A stretch of 64,000 nucleotides of DNA. Origin: Algoriphagus resistens (GTDB taxonomy: Bacteria; Bacteroidota; Bacteroidia; Cytophagales; Cyclobacteriaceae). Below, piece by piece: positions 26,367 through 33,919 of this stretch. The DNA lies in contig NZ_LMXN01000013.1 in NCBI RefSeq assembly GCF_001442615.1, positions 1-64,000 of the forward strand, given 5' to 3'. A program made the translations under genes and the position numbers. The notes under the pieces were generated by a model. That model ran no database searches. It was not told where the DNA came from and worked only from the letters and a program-made list of their open reading frames with translations. How positions within the stretch are numbered: position 1 is the first letter of the stretch; the number at the start of each line of letters is the position of its first letter.

Positions 26367-26855
26367 TTAATTTCTCAGTTTATTTATCCTCTCAGACCAA
26401 GCTTGCGCCAGCTCCCACTCGTTGATCATATAATCACTTTTGTTCTCATCATAGAACTCAAGTTGAACTGGTGATTTTTGCTCGTCAAAATGATCCAGCA
26501 TCAAGGTAATCTTACTGATGATCTGTCGCTTCTCCTTACCTTCTTTCGTTTCCCGAAATTGTCTGGTAGGTCTGCAGAGTCGGACTGTCTCAAGGTCTAT
26601 TTTCTGAACTAGGTTTTCATTTTCCAGTAAACTCAGAAAAAGCAGTTGATTGTTTTGTTGATCCAGACCCAAGCAGTATACTTCACGCCAAGTTTCAAAA
26701 TCACCAGCTTTCAGGTGCTCTACTTGTGCCTCAGCTTTGAGTCTTTCCTTCAGCAGATTGCCTTTAGTCTTTTGTTTGAAATGATTGAAAATTAACGGTA
26801 GGCACACCATTCCGGTCAAAGTGACCGATAAGATAATTAAGGTTAGTTCACTCAT
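26367..26855 (-). CDS. Membrane-anchored protein of unknown function
   Basis: A 162-residue protein with one N-terminal membrane helix (residues 5-24) and a charged cytoplasmic or periplasmic part (residues 28-162) of mixed helix and strand. I do not recognise a family. It stands alone, with a strong terminator after it. Confidence 0.6.
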   Translation of the reverse strand: MSELTLIILSVTLTGMVCLPLIFNHFKQKTKGNLLKERLKAEAQVEHLKAGDFETWREVYCLGLDQQNNQLLFLSLLENENLVQKIDLETVRLCRPTRQFRETKEGKEKRQIISKITLMLDHFDEQKSPVQLEFYDENKSDYMINEWELAQAWSERINKLRN

Positions 26856-26946
26856 TAGTTATTGATTGATAAAATGGAATATCAGTCCTGTCCGACTTAA
26901 ATAAGTCAGAAGGATATAGCAATGTCAAGTTGAATTGCGGTCCGTT

Positions 26947-27324
26947 TTACCAGAAATAATGAAAAGGAAAGATGATTTTAGTAACGGTCAAAGCTCCCAA
27001 AACAGGAGTATTTGAAAAAAATGGGTTTAACGTTTCTAAGCTAGTAAATCTAACTGTCGGCTTATACACAGATGAAAAAAGAACAGGCCAATGTCCTGTT
27101 TCCGAAAGCAGATTTTGCCGGGATTCATGGGAATTGCCCCTATTCCAGTCTGGAATGACGCATTGTTGGAATTCAGAAAAATTGGCATTCCCCTTCGATA
27201 TCCTGTAATGGCTGCCATCACCTACTTCACTTGCCAATACCTGGGCACCCAATCCTGTAGTAGGTAAAATAACCCACAGCAGGAGATGGTAAAAAAGGTA
27301 TATAAGGGAATTAAGTTTTTTCAT
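26947..27324 (-). CDS. Possible small exported protein
   Basis: A 125-residue reading frame whose first 30 residues form a convincing signal peptide (MKKLNSLIYLFYHLLLWVIL, then PTTGLGAQVLA). The mature part has no motif I recognise and no clear repeat. An opposite-strand frame overlaps it, but has no signal or start context. It could also be a decayed gene. Confidence 0.4.
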   Translation of the reverse strand: MKKLNSLIYLFYHLLLWVILPTTGLGAQVLASEVGDGSHYRISKGNANFSEFQQCVIPDWNRGNSHESRQNLLSETGHWPVLFSSVYKPTVRFTSLETLNPFFSNTPVLGALTVTKIIFPFHYFW

Positions 27325-27417
27325 TCTACTTTATGGAAGTTGGCACTCCTGAGGTTGAATCTGACGCAAAAGTAAATGAATCTTTTGTTAATTTTGGTCT
27401 ATTCCCATCATATATCT

Positions 27418-28878
27418 ATGACTGTCACCGCCGAAAATATACTTTTAATCAGTTCACTTTTATTATTGGCAGGAGTTCTCGCCAGCAAGACTGCCGGCAA
27501 AACAGGCATCCCAATGCTTTTGATATTCCTGGGTGTCGGAATGCTGGCGGGATCAGATGGACTCGGTGGAATTCGGTTTGACAATCCTGCCATTGCCCAA
27601 TTCCTGGGCATCATCGCCCTGACCTACATTCTCTACTCCGGTGGTCTCGACACCAAGTGGCCAAGCATCAAACCCGTTCTCAAGCCGGGCATATCGCTTT
27701 CCACACTGGGCGTATTGATTACGAGTTTTTCGCTCGGTGGTTTTGTTTATTTGATCACAGAGCTCACTTTTCTGGAAAGTTTACTCCTAGGATCGATCGT
27801 ATCCTCCACAGATGCCGCAGCGGTTTTTTCTGTTCTACGGGCAAAAAGCATAGGACTGAAAGGGAATCTTCGTCCTCTCCTAGAGTTGGAAAGCGGAAGC
27901 AATGACCCTATGGCCTATTTCCTTACCGTTTCAATCTTAGGGCTGATTACTCTGGAAACAGGATCAATCTGGGAAATCATCCCATTATTTTTAATCCAAA
28001 TGGCGGTAGGTGGTCTTCTGGGATGGCTATTTGGAAGGCTCACCGTACTGCTGATCAACAAAGTCAAACTGGATTTTGAAGGCCTTTATCCTGTGATGCT
28101 TTTGGCATTGGTTCTCATTACTTACACAGTGGTGGATCTGCTGAAAGGAAACGGTTTTCTGGCAGTTTATATCAGTGCAATCACAGTGGGGAATGGAAGA
28201 ATGGCCCATAAAAAAAGTCTCACGAAATTTTTTGATGGCATTGCCTGGCTTATGCAGGTAGTCATGTTCATCACCCTGGGGTTGCTTGTGTTCCCAAAGC
28301 AACTGTTGCCGGTTTCTGGAGTAGCAATCCTGGCTGCTCTCTTTTTAATATTTATTGCCAGACCGCTTGGAGTGTTTATTTCTCTCTCATTTTTCAAATT
28401 CAAGCTTCGCGAAAAAACGTTTATCTCCTGGGTTGGTCTACGAGGTGCAGTTCCCATAGTGTTTGCCACGCTGCCATTGATAAAAAATATTGAAATGTCC
28501 TCGGTGATATTCCATATCGTGTTTTTTATTGTGCTGGCATCCGTTGCAATCCAAGCTACCACCTTACCGTTGGCAGCTAAGCTTCTACATCTCTCACTTC
28601 CTGCTTCTTTGAAAAAACGATCAATGCTGGACATTGAACTTTCAGATGATTTCAAAAATGCTATACTGGAAATTCAACTCCCGGAAAACAGTCCTGTGCA
28701 GGGAAAGAAAATCCTTGAACTTGGCTTTCCTCATACTTCGCTTATTGTGCTGGTGAAACGAAACGGCAAATTCATCACTCCAAATGGGCAGACTACCTTG
28801 GAAGATGGAGACGAACTGATGATCATGACAGAAAATGACAAAGAAGAGGATCAGATAAAGCAATTGCTCTACCTCTAA
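27418..28878 (+). CDS. CPA1-type potassium/proton antiporter with TrkA-C domain
   Basis: About 486 residues. Roughly twelve membrane helices (residues 5-395) form a CPA1 sodium- or potassium/proton antiporter core, with STDAAAVFSVL and ELESGSNDPMAYFL carrying the conserved Asp residues of the ion site and WVGLRGAVPIVFA a conserved helix. A cytoplasmic TrkA-C/RCK-C domain follows (about 410-480), as in NhaP2/CvrA proteins that exchange K+ for H+. ATG 27418 is preferred to an upstream in-frame ATG because it places the first helix directly after the start. It is convergent with the PepSY gene and shares the terminator region. Confidence 0.88.
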   Translation: MTVTAENILLISSLLLLAGVLASKTAGKTGIPMLLIFLGVGMLAGSDGLGGIRFDNPAIAQFLGIIALTYILYSGGLDTKWPSIKPVLKPGISLSTLGVLITSFSLGGFVYLITELTFLESLLLGSIVSSTDAAAVFSVLRAKSIGLKGNLRPLLELESGSNDPMAYFLTVSILGLITLETGSIWEIIPLFLIQMAVGGLLGWLFGRLTVLLINKVKLDFEGLYPVMLLALVLITYTVVDLLKGNGFLAVYISAITVGNGRMAHKKSLTKFFDGIAWLMQVVMFITLGLLVFPKQLLPVSGVAILAALFLIFIARPLGVFISLSFFKFKLREKTFISWVGLRGAVPIVFATLPLIKNIEMSSVIFHIVFFIVLASVAIQATTLPLAAKLLHLSLPASLKKRSMLDIELSDDFKNAILEIQLPENSPVQGKKILELGFPHTSLIVLVKRNGKFITPNGQTTLEDGDELMIMTENDKEEDQIKQLLYL

Positions 28879-28914
28879 AATAGTTGGCGGAGTCAGAATC
28901 ATCACCCCGCCAAC
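28877..28914 (-). terminator. Terminator between antiporter and PepSY genes
   Basis: An 8-bp GC-rich perfect stem (28883-28890 with 28907-28914), 16-nt loop, followed on the minus strand by TATTTT. It lies 8 bp after the PepSY stop codon at 28923 and probably ends the long iron operon; on the plus strand no T run follows. Confidence 0.65.
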
Positions 28915-28922
28915 GCAAAAAA

Positions 28923-30566
28923 TCAACCCACTGCTACGGTAGCTTTCCTTCTTAACTCTGCCTGTTTTGCAGGTTCGGAAGTGGTGCCAGATATTTTCAT
29001 TTTTAAACCTATTACTATCGCAGATACCGACACCACTAACCAAAGCGCATCGATCAAGAATATATCGGTTTGGCCGGTTCTCATCGTATCCCACAGCCAA
29101 TTACCTGAGATAAACCCGTTTGCCAAAGGCACTCCAAGCCCGATAATTCCGCCAATAATAAGCGTAAATTTAGTTGTAATGGTATTGCTTCTGATAAAAG
29201 TAAAAAGGAGAGTGAGCGCAAGCCACGACCAGAAAAAAGTCTGGAAAATAAAGCCCATTCGATCTGCATCAGGATCTTGCAAACCAACTTTAATCATTAC
29301 AAATGTAAATGCTGTCACGGGGAACATACTCAAACATCCTGCTAGGTAGAACCATACAAGCCAGGCATTGAACTTTCTTTTTGCAGGTGAAACATGCTTC
29401 TTGTCCCTAGCTACAAGCCAGATCATAACTCCCGAGATAATCACAAAACAAGTCAACAAGCCAAGTGCGAAATAAACCAATTTCAGTCCTTTACCTCCAA
29501 AATCCCCAAAGTGTAAGCGCAAAATCACCGCTCGTGCACCATCGAGATAAGACACCTTATGAAAAGGGCTTTCCTCAGTCACAATAGCGCCATCTGACAC
29601 GCGATAGATGAGGGTGCCTGCGCTGGCAAATTTCTTATTGAAATCTGATTTACCTGTAAATTGTACATGCATGTTCTCATCTCCATAATTAAAAATGCTT
29701 GCATTATGGACATGGAATTCAGGCCACTTTTGCTTTGTCTGATCAAGGAGCTCATTTACCGAAAAGTCTCTTTCCAGCGGCTTCCCCGCAAATTCAAATT
29801 TCGGGGAATTAAACCCAAAATCATCGTACGCCTTTTCCTGATTTCCCTCATATATGTACGAAATGATCGACGGAGACATAATAGAAAGCCCCACAATAAT
29901 ATATACACCTGTGAGGGCGAACATAAATTGATATGGTAAACCAATAATCCCCAATGCTGTATGGGCATCTGTCCACAGATTTTTGATACTATTATTCGGT
30001 CGAAAGACGTAAAAATTGCTGATGATTTTTTTCCAGTGGACAACCACTCCCGTGACCACTGCGAAAAGAAAGAAAAATGCAATAATCCCAGCAAGTAGAT
30101 AACCTGACCTCCCAAAGAAATTCAGCTGGGCAAAGAAATGAAGACGGTATAGAAACTCCCCGAAGGAATATGATTTTTGGTAATCATATGTATTGAGATC
30201 ATTTGTATTCATGTAAAAAAAATCTCCCCTTCCTCCACGACCTCTTCCTCCTTCGCCTTCTTTGATTTTGGCATCTTTAGGAGCAGAAATACTCACTCCT
30301 GTACGCTGCTCATCATAATGTTGGTTGAAGGAAATATCCCTCTTGGATATCCCTTTTCTTTCATCCAGCGTATCGAGCACCCGATCAAAATCCATTTCTT
30401 GCAGCATCCAGCCTTCAGAAAGCGGTTCATTTCGTTCCCAGCTCACTATCTCATCTCTAAAAAAAGAGAATGATCCCGCAAAGAAAATTACATACAACGC
30501 CACGCTGATGACAATTCCGGAAATTGTATGCGTGTGAAATAAAATATTGTAGATCCTGTTACTCAT
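28923..30566 (-). CDS. PepSY-domain membrane protein, XusC-like
   Basis: A 547-residue inner-membrane protein. The first helix (about 13-33) follows the typical HTHTISGIVISVALYVIFF; a periplasmic PepSY-like part and four or more helices follow (near 150-180, 205-230, 365-390, 405-430, 440-520), some with conserved His residues (VVVHWKK). PepSY-TM proteins of siderophore loci are thought to reduce or release iron at the inner membrane. It is the last gene of the run that begins with the receptor at 36292, matching the order receptor - DUF4374 - PepSY of the Bacteroides xus operon. Confidence 0.82.
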   Translation of the reverse strand: MSNRIYNILFHTHTISGIVISVALYVIFFAGSFSFFRDEIVSWERNEPLSEGWMLQEMDFDRVLDTLDERKGISKRDISFNQHYDEQRTGVSISAPKDAKIKEGEGGRGRGGRGDFFYMNTNDLNTYDYQKSYSFGEFLYRLHFFAQLNFFGRSGYLLAGIIAFFFLFAVVTGVVVHWKKIISNFYVFRPNNSIKNLWTDAHTALGIIGLPYQFMFALTGVYIIVGLSIMSPSIISYIYEGNQEKAYDDFGFNSPKFEFAGKPLERDFSVNELLDQTKQKWPEFHVHNASIFNYGDENMHVQFTGKSDFNKKFASAGTLIYRVSDGAIVTEESPFHKVSYLDGARAVILRLHFGDFGGKGLKLVYFALGLLTCFVIISGVMIWLVARDKKHVSPAKRKFNAWLVWFYLAGCLSMFPVTAFTFVMIKVGLQDPDADRMGFIFQTFFWSWLALTLLFTFIRSNTITTKFTLIIGGIIGLGVPLANGFISGNWLWDTMRTGQTDIFLIDALWLVVSVSAIVIGLKMKISGTTSEPAKQAELRRKATVAVG

Positions 30567-30575
30567 AGTTACCGA

Positions 30576-30872
30576 TTAAATTCCTGCTGAATGCTGATTG
30601 AGATATATAATTGTTGAAAAACATAGGGTAAGAAAAACATAAATAGCCCATATTTTCCAGCCGCTTTTGGCTATAAATGCGACGATCATCAATCCTACCC
30701 AAACCAAAAAGCCACCGAAAACCAGCGTAAACAATACGGATACTTTATCCAGCCAAAAGGAGAGTGCCAAAAAAAATGAAACGGTGACAGCGTAGCCACC
30801 GATCAGCCCTGCAGTAATTCGGATGAATCTGTGTAGGAAGGTGGGGGTTAAATACTTTTTGTTAGCAGGCAT
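30576..30872 (-). CDS. Small membrane protein of the siderophore locus
   Basis: A 98-residue protein with three predicted membrane helices (about residues 18-38, 45-67 and 70-90). By size and location next to a PepSY protein it resembles the DUF3649/DUF3325-type proteins of siderophore operons, but I cannot confirm the family by sight. It begins 2 bp after the upstream small gene and ends 9 bp before the PepSY start, so it is co-translated. Confidence 0.7.
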   Translation of the reverse strand: MPANKKYLTPTFLHRFIRITAGLIGGYAVTVSFFLALSFWLDKVSVLFTLVFGGFLVWVGLMIVAFIAKSGWKIWAIYVFLTLCFSTIIYLNQHSAGI

Positions 30873-30874
30873 GA

Positions 30875-31201
30875 TTAAAGCATTTCAATTAAAAACATCA
30901 ATCCAAATCCTGCCACCAACCAGAAGCCATTTAGCTTCCAAATAGGTGAAATCAGGACGACAAGACTCCCCACCATCATTAAGATACATGCAAAAGCAAA
31001 AACTCCTGCTCCAATTCCCAGATGAAAAATGGTCAGAGCCATAGAACTGAGCAGAAGAATAACGCCTAAACTTTGAGCTGTTTTTTCGTTCGAATTAAAC
31101 CAAGCTGCCATCTTATCCGGTCTGCTTAGGATTGCTTTTTTGGAGGTTTGATAGAAAAACTCAAAACCCAAAAAACAGCTTATTATACTAAGTGTAATCA
31201 T
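30875..31201 (-). CDS. Small membrane protein of the siderophore locus (upstream partner)
   Basis: A 108-residue protein with three or four hydrophobic segments (about residues 3-20, 41-60, 62-82 and 88-107). Like its downstream neighbour it probably belongs to the small membrane proteins that accompany PepSY proteins in siderophore loci. Upstream lies a 194-bp gap holding a strong hairpin (31281-31316). Confidence 0.68.
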   Translation of the reverse strand: MITLSIISCFLGFEFFYQTSKKAILSRPDKMAAWFNSNEKTAQSLGVILLLSSMALTIFHLGIGAGVFAFACILMMVGSLVVLISPIWKLNGFWLVAGFGLMFLIEML

Positions 31202-31280
31202 ACATTTATCTGGTTAATAGATTTGTGTTGCTGAGCAACATTTAACTTACAAATCAGGAAACAGGAAGGGAAACGAAAGG

Positions 31281-31316
31281 CACCAGGGGAATCTAGCAAG
31301 GAAGATTCTCCTGATG
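31281..31316. other. Long hairpin between operon segments
   Basis: Two 14-base arms (31281-31294 and 31303-31316) pair with one mismatch or wobble depending on strand, with an 8-nt loop. No T run follows on either strand. It lies between the DUF4198-like gene and the three PepSY-module genes and may protect or process the mRNA, or separate two transcripts. Confidence 0.55.
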
Positions 31317-31395
31317 CAGAAACAATAGGAGTTAAAAAAGAAAAGCTCACAGTTCAAAAAACAGATTTAAAAATGACCCAATCATATCCCTTTAA

Positions 31396-32088
31396 TCAGT
31401 TAACTTCAATAGCTTGAGTGGCACATCTCCAAATCGCTTTCAGTCCCGAAGGATCATTTTCGGGAAGTTTCTCCGTATGGGTTGCCTCAGCAAAGTATAT
31501 CCCCGTTTCTGATAGATCAATTCCGGTTTTACCATTTTTCCCTGTCTTTAATTCCTGTGTCTTCGCATCAGGCCCGAGCACTAGTAATTCACCGTCCGGC
31601 AAGGGATTTCCTTTAAATAGTACTTCGTATTCTGATGATTTTTGGCCTTTGATCAAGGCCAAATCATTCTCTACATTGGCCTTTGATTTACCTTTTCCCA
31701 CCCAAATCTGTGCATAAGCATTAAACTGATAAGCAGTTTTACTTTCACCAGGATCTGCAGTATGGCTTATTTCCAGTCTATATTCTCCATCTTCTTCAGG
31801 CACAAATGCTCCCCGGAAGTATTCATCCGTGGCGGTTGGTTCCAATTTAGTTTTCTTGCCGGAAGGGCTAATCAGCCACAGTTCAAACTCCTTAACATCC
31901 GAATACCAGTTCGCAACAGGCTCGATGGCATTTTCATGATAATCAGCATAATAGATTCGGTAAGGATGCTCCTCCCCTTTTTTGGCTTTAGAAGATGTAT
32001 GGATCCAGAGGGCATGTGCCTGCACTCCGGCGACAATCATGAAGAACATAATCGTCAGATAAAGGAATTTTAAGTTTTGCGTGTTCAT
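31396..32088 (-). CDS. DUF4198-type periplasmic metal-associated protein
   Basis: A 230-residue exported protein. The signal peptide (1-24) ends VQA, so the mature protein would begin with His25 in HALWIHTS. Beta-rich repeats follow, as in DUF4198/NikM-like proteins linked to metal or iron uptake. The predicted N-terminal histidine, with a second histidine shortly after, could bind a metal, as N-terminal His does in some copper and nickel proteins (inference). It lies inside the siderophore locus; 143 bp separate it from the upstream 109-residue gene. Confidence 0.75.
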   Translation of the reverse strand: MNTQNLKFLYLTIMFFMIVAGVQAHALWIHTSSKAKKGEEHPYRIYYADYHENAIEPVANWYSDVKEFELWLISPSGKKTKLEPTATDEYFRGAFVPEEDGEYRLEISHTADPGESKTAYQFNAYAQIWVGKGKSKANVENDLALIKGQKSSEYEVLFKGNPLPDGELLVLGPDAKTQELKTGKNGKTGIDLSETGIYFAEATHTEKLPENDPSGLKAIWRCATQAIEVN

Positions 32089-32231
32089 GTTTCTGTTTTT
32101 TTAGCCACAAAGGCATTAAGTTTCACAAAGTTTTCACTACTAGTTAATTGTTTCCCTACTTCTCCAGAAGCTGGGATCATCAATCCTTACGTCTCCCCTT
32201 TCTACAGGCAGATGTCTTTGGTTGCAATGCC

Positions 32232-32561
32232 TTACATCTTCCTGATTAATTCCAGTAACTGTAACTGCGTATTTGCTTCGACCACGTGGGCTTTTAGCCG
32301 ATAAAATTCTTCCTCCAGCAAGGTAAACTGAACATCAGGATGATAGGTCTCGATCACCACACGATCCACCCCATCAAAGAAGGGATACTTTTCAAATTCA
32401 AATTCCATCCGCTCCAGATATCTTCGAAATGCATCGAAATTCGGCTCATCAAAGCTGATCATTACCTGTCTGTACATCAATCCTAAGCGATCACAGTCAC
32501 TGCATTTAGTGAAAATAAAATCTTCACTTTGATAGATAATTTCTGTTCTACATGCTGACAT
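32232..32561 (-). CDS. Small cytoplasmic protein, possible DUF6686 type
   Basis: A 109-residue soluble protein with a CxxC-like pair (TKCSDCDR, residues about 18-25) and an extra Cys at 4, so it might bind a metal or be redox-active. It ends in a long helix (about 80-109). The sequence recalls small Bacteroidota proteins near iron-uptake genes (I think DUF6686, not certain). It lies between the DUF4374 lipoprotein and the DUF4198-like gene. Confidence 0.65.
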   Translation of the reverse strand: MSACRTEIIYQSEDFIFTKCSDCDRLGLMYRQVMISFDEPNFDAFRRYLERMEFEFEKYPFFDGVDRVVIETYHPDVQFTLLEEEFYRLKAHVVEANTQLQLLELIRKM

Positions 32562-32667
32562 AAACGGATGGTTTTAGAGGAAAAGAAATTGGTGCCTGGG
32601 ATAAGAGCGTTTGTCGGTTTAGTTTTCAAATGCAGCTAAATTCCCAGGACTTAGTTTTTTAAGACAA

Positions 32668-33903
32668 CTACTCGGCTACTTCCAGCTTACTGATTGCAGT
32701 TATTCTACCTCCATCGACTTTCAAACCTTCTTTGGCAGTAGCTGTATTGGCATTGAATTCATACACCCAGCTTCCAGTTTCGGTAGTGATACCGATGTAG
32801 GCAAGTCCATTTCTTTCTGAATAATTATTGATCGTCACACTCACGATTTCGGATTCTGAGGGAGCGCCAGTCACCCAAGTGAATGTCTTGTTATACACAT
32901 CAGCCACACCAAAGCGGTTTCCTGTAGTATAAGCACCTTTCTCCTTATTCATAGTCAGGATGAATTTACCATTGCCTGCGTAGGTCTTTGCAGTGATATA
33001 ATAGTCGTCAGCAAGCTCCTCCACATTGAAATAGTAAGACTGGTCAAATTCTAATTCACCCTTTTTGATTCGGGTAAAAGCGGAAGGAAGTGTAGAAGTC
33101 ATTGCTCCGTTTGAAGTAGCAACCGAAGAAGAAAAAGCATAAGTATCACCTTGCTCATCTACTTCAAGCCCTGAAAGGAAATATCTTCCAATGAAGCTGG
33201 TTCTATCATCTTTGATCACCTTATTCAGTTCCATGCTTGGGTAATCAAAGACCGCGATCCAAGCGCTGTCCGGGTAGCTGGTTCCAAAGCTGTCATTGCA
33301 ACAGGCCTTCATGCTGAAATATGGAGCAAAAAGCTTATCTCCCACCTGGGTGACCCAGGTGAAAAACGCCTGCTCTCCATTGCCGGCTATTTCCTTCTGG
33401 TCCCACTTGCCATCGGCAACAATCTGTAGTTGATCTGCATCCAATCTATACCAAGAGGATACCGGGTCAGCAGAATTTCTTGAAATTTTCGCCATCACGA
33501 TATCGTCATTCATTGCACCGAAAGCCTGTACAGTTTCCGATTGGAAGTCGGATAACTTTTCTAAAGCACCCTCAGTATTCAATTCATAGGTAGTCACCGC
33601 ACCGGGATTTCCCTGACCGTAAAGCATGCTGAAAAACTTGTTTTTATGGGTTACATAGTAGCGATAAGTCCCATCCTGCTCCACTCCATTTCCAAGGGTA
33701 CTCACAGTCCCTTCGGTCAGGCTTTCTGCAGTTAATAGGTAATCAGCCACTCCATCAGAGGCGAGTGGCGTAGAGGCGATGATAAATCTGCTTTCTCCTG
33801 CCGGGGTCACTGGCCCAGGTTGTGGATCATCAGAGTCACAGCTGGAAAACCCAATGGCTAGGACTGCTACAAAAGCGTAGAGAAATTTAAAGTTGGTTTG
33901 CAT
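32668..33903 (-). CDS. DUF4374 surface lipoprotein, XusB-like siderophore binder
   Basis: A 411-residue lipoprotein. The signal ends FSSC (Cys22) and the next residues, DSDDPQPG, fit the acidic lipoprotein export signal that sends Bacteroidota lipoproteins to the cell surface. The rest is beta-rich with repeated strand patterns, in line with the seven-bladed propeller known for XusB of Bacteroides thetaiotaomicron, which holds ferric enterobactin. ATG 33903 is chosen because it gives the lipoprotein signal; the open frame extends 33 codons upstream into the receptor gene. It follows the receptor by 16 bp. The ligand here is unknown. Confidence 0.85.
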   Translation of the reverse strand: MQTNFKFLYAFVAVLAIGFSSCDSDDPQPGPVTPAGESRFIIASTPLASDGVADYLLTAESLTEGTVSTLGNGVEQDGTYRYYVTHKNKFFSMLYGQGNPGAVTTYELNTEGALEKLSDFQSETVQAFGAMNDDIVMAKISRNSADPVSSWYRLDADQLQIVADGKWDQKEIAGNGEQAFFTWVTQVGDKLFAPYFSMKACCNDSFGTSYPDSAWIAVFDYPSMELNKVIKDDRTSFIGRYFLSGLEVDEQGDTYAFSSSVATSNGAMTSTLPSAFTRIKKGELEFDQSYYFNVEELADDYYITAKTYAGNGKFILTMNKEKGAYTTGNRFGVADVYNKTFTWVTGAPSESEIVSVTINNYSERNGLAYIGITTETGSWVYEFNANTATAKEGLKVDGGRITAISKLEVAE

Positions 33904-33919
33904 AAGTATTGAATAAGAA

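Noticed and set aside
26972..27208. A plus-strand frame opposite the possible small exported protein
   Set aside because: No domain or signal; the minus-strand frame has a proper signal peptide.
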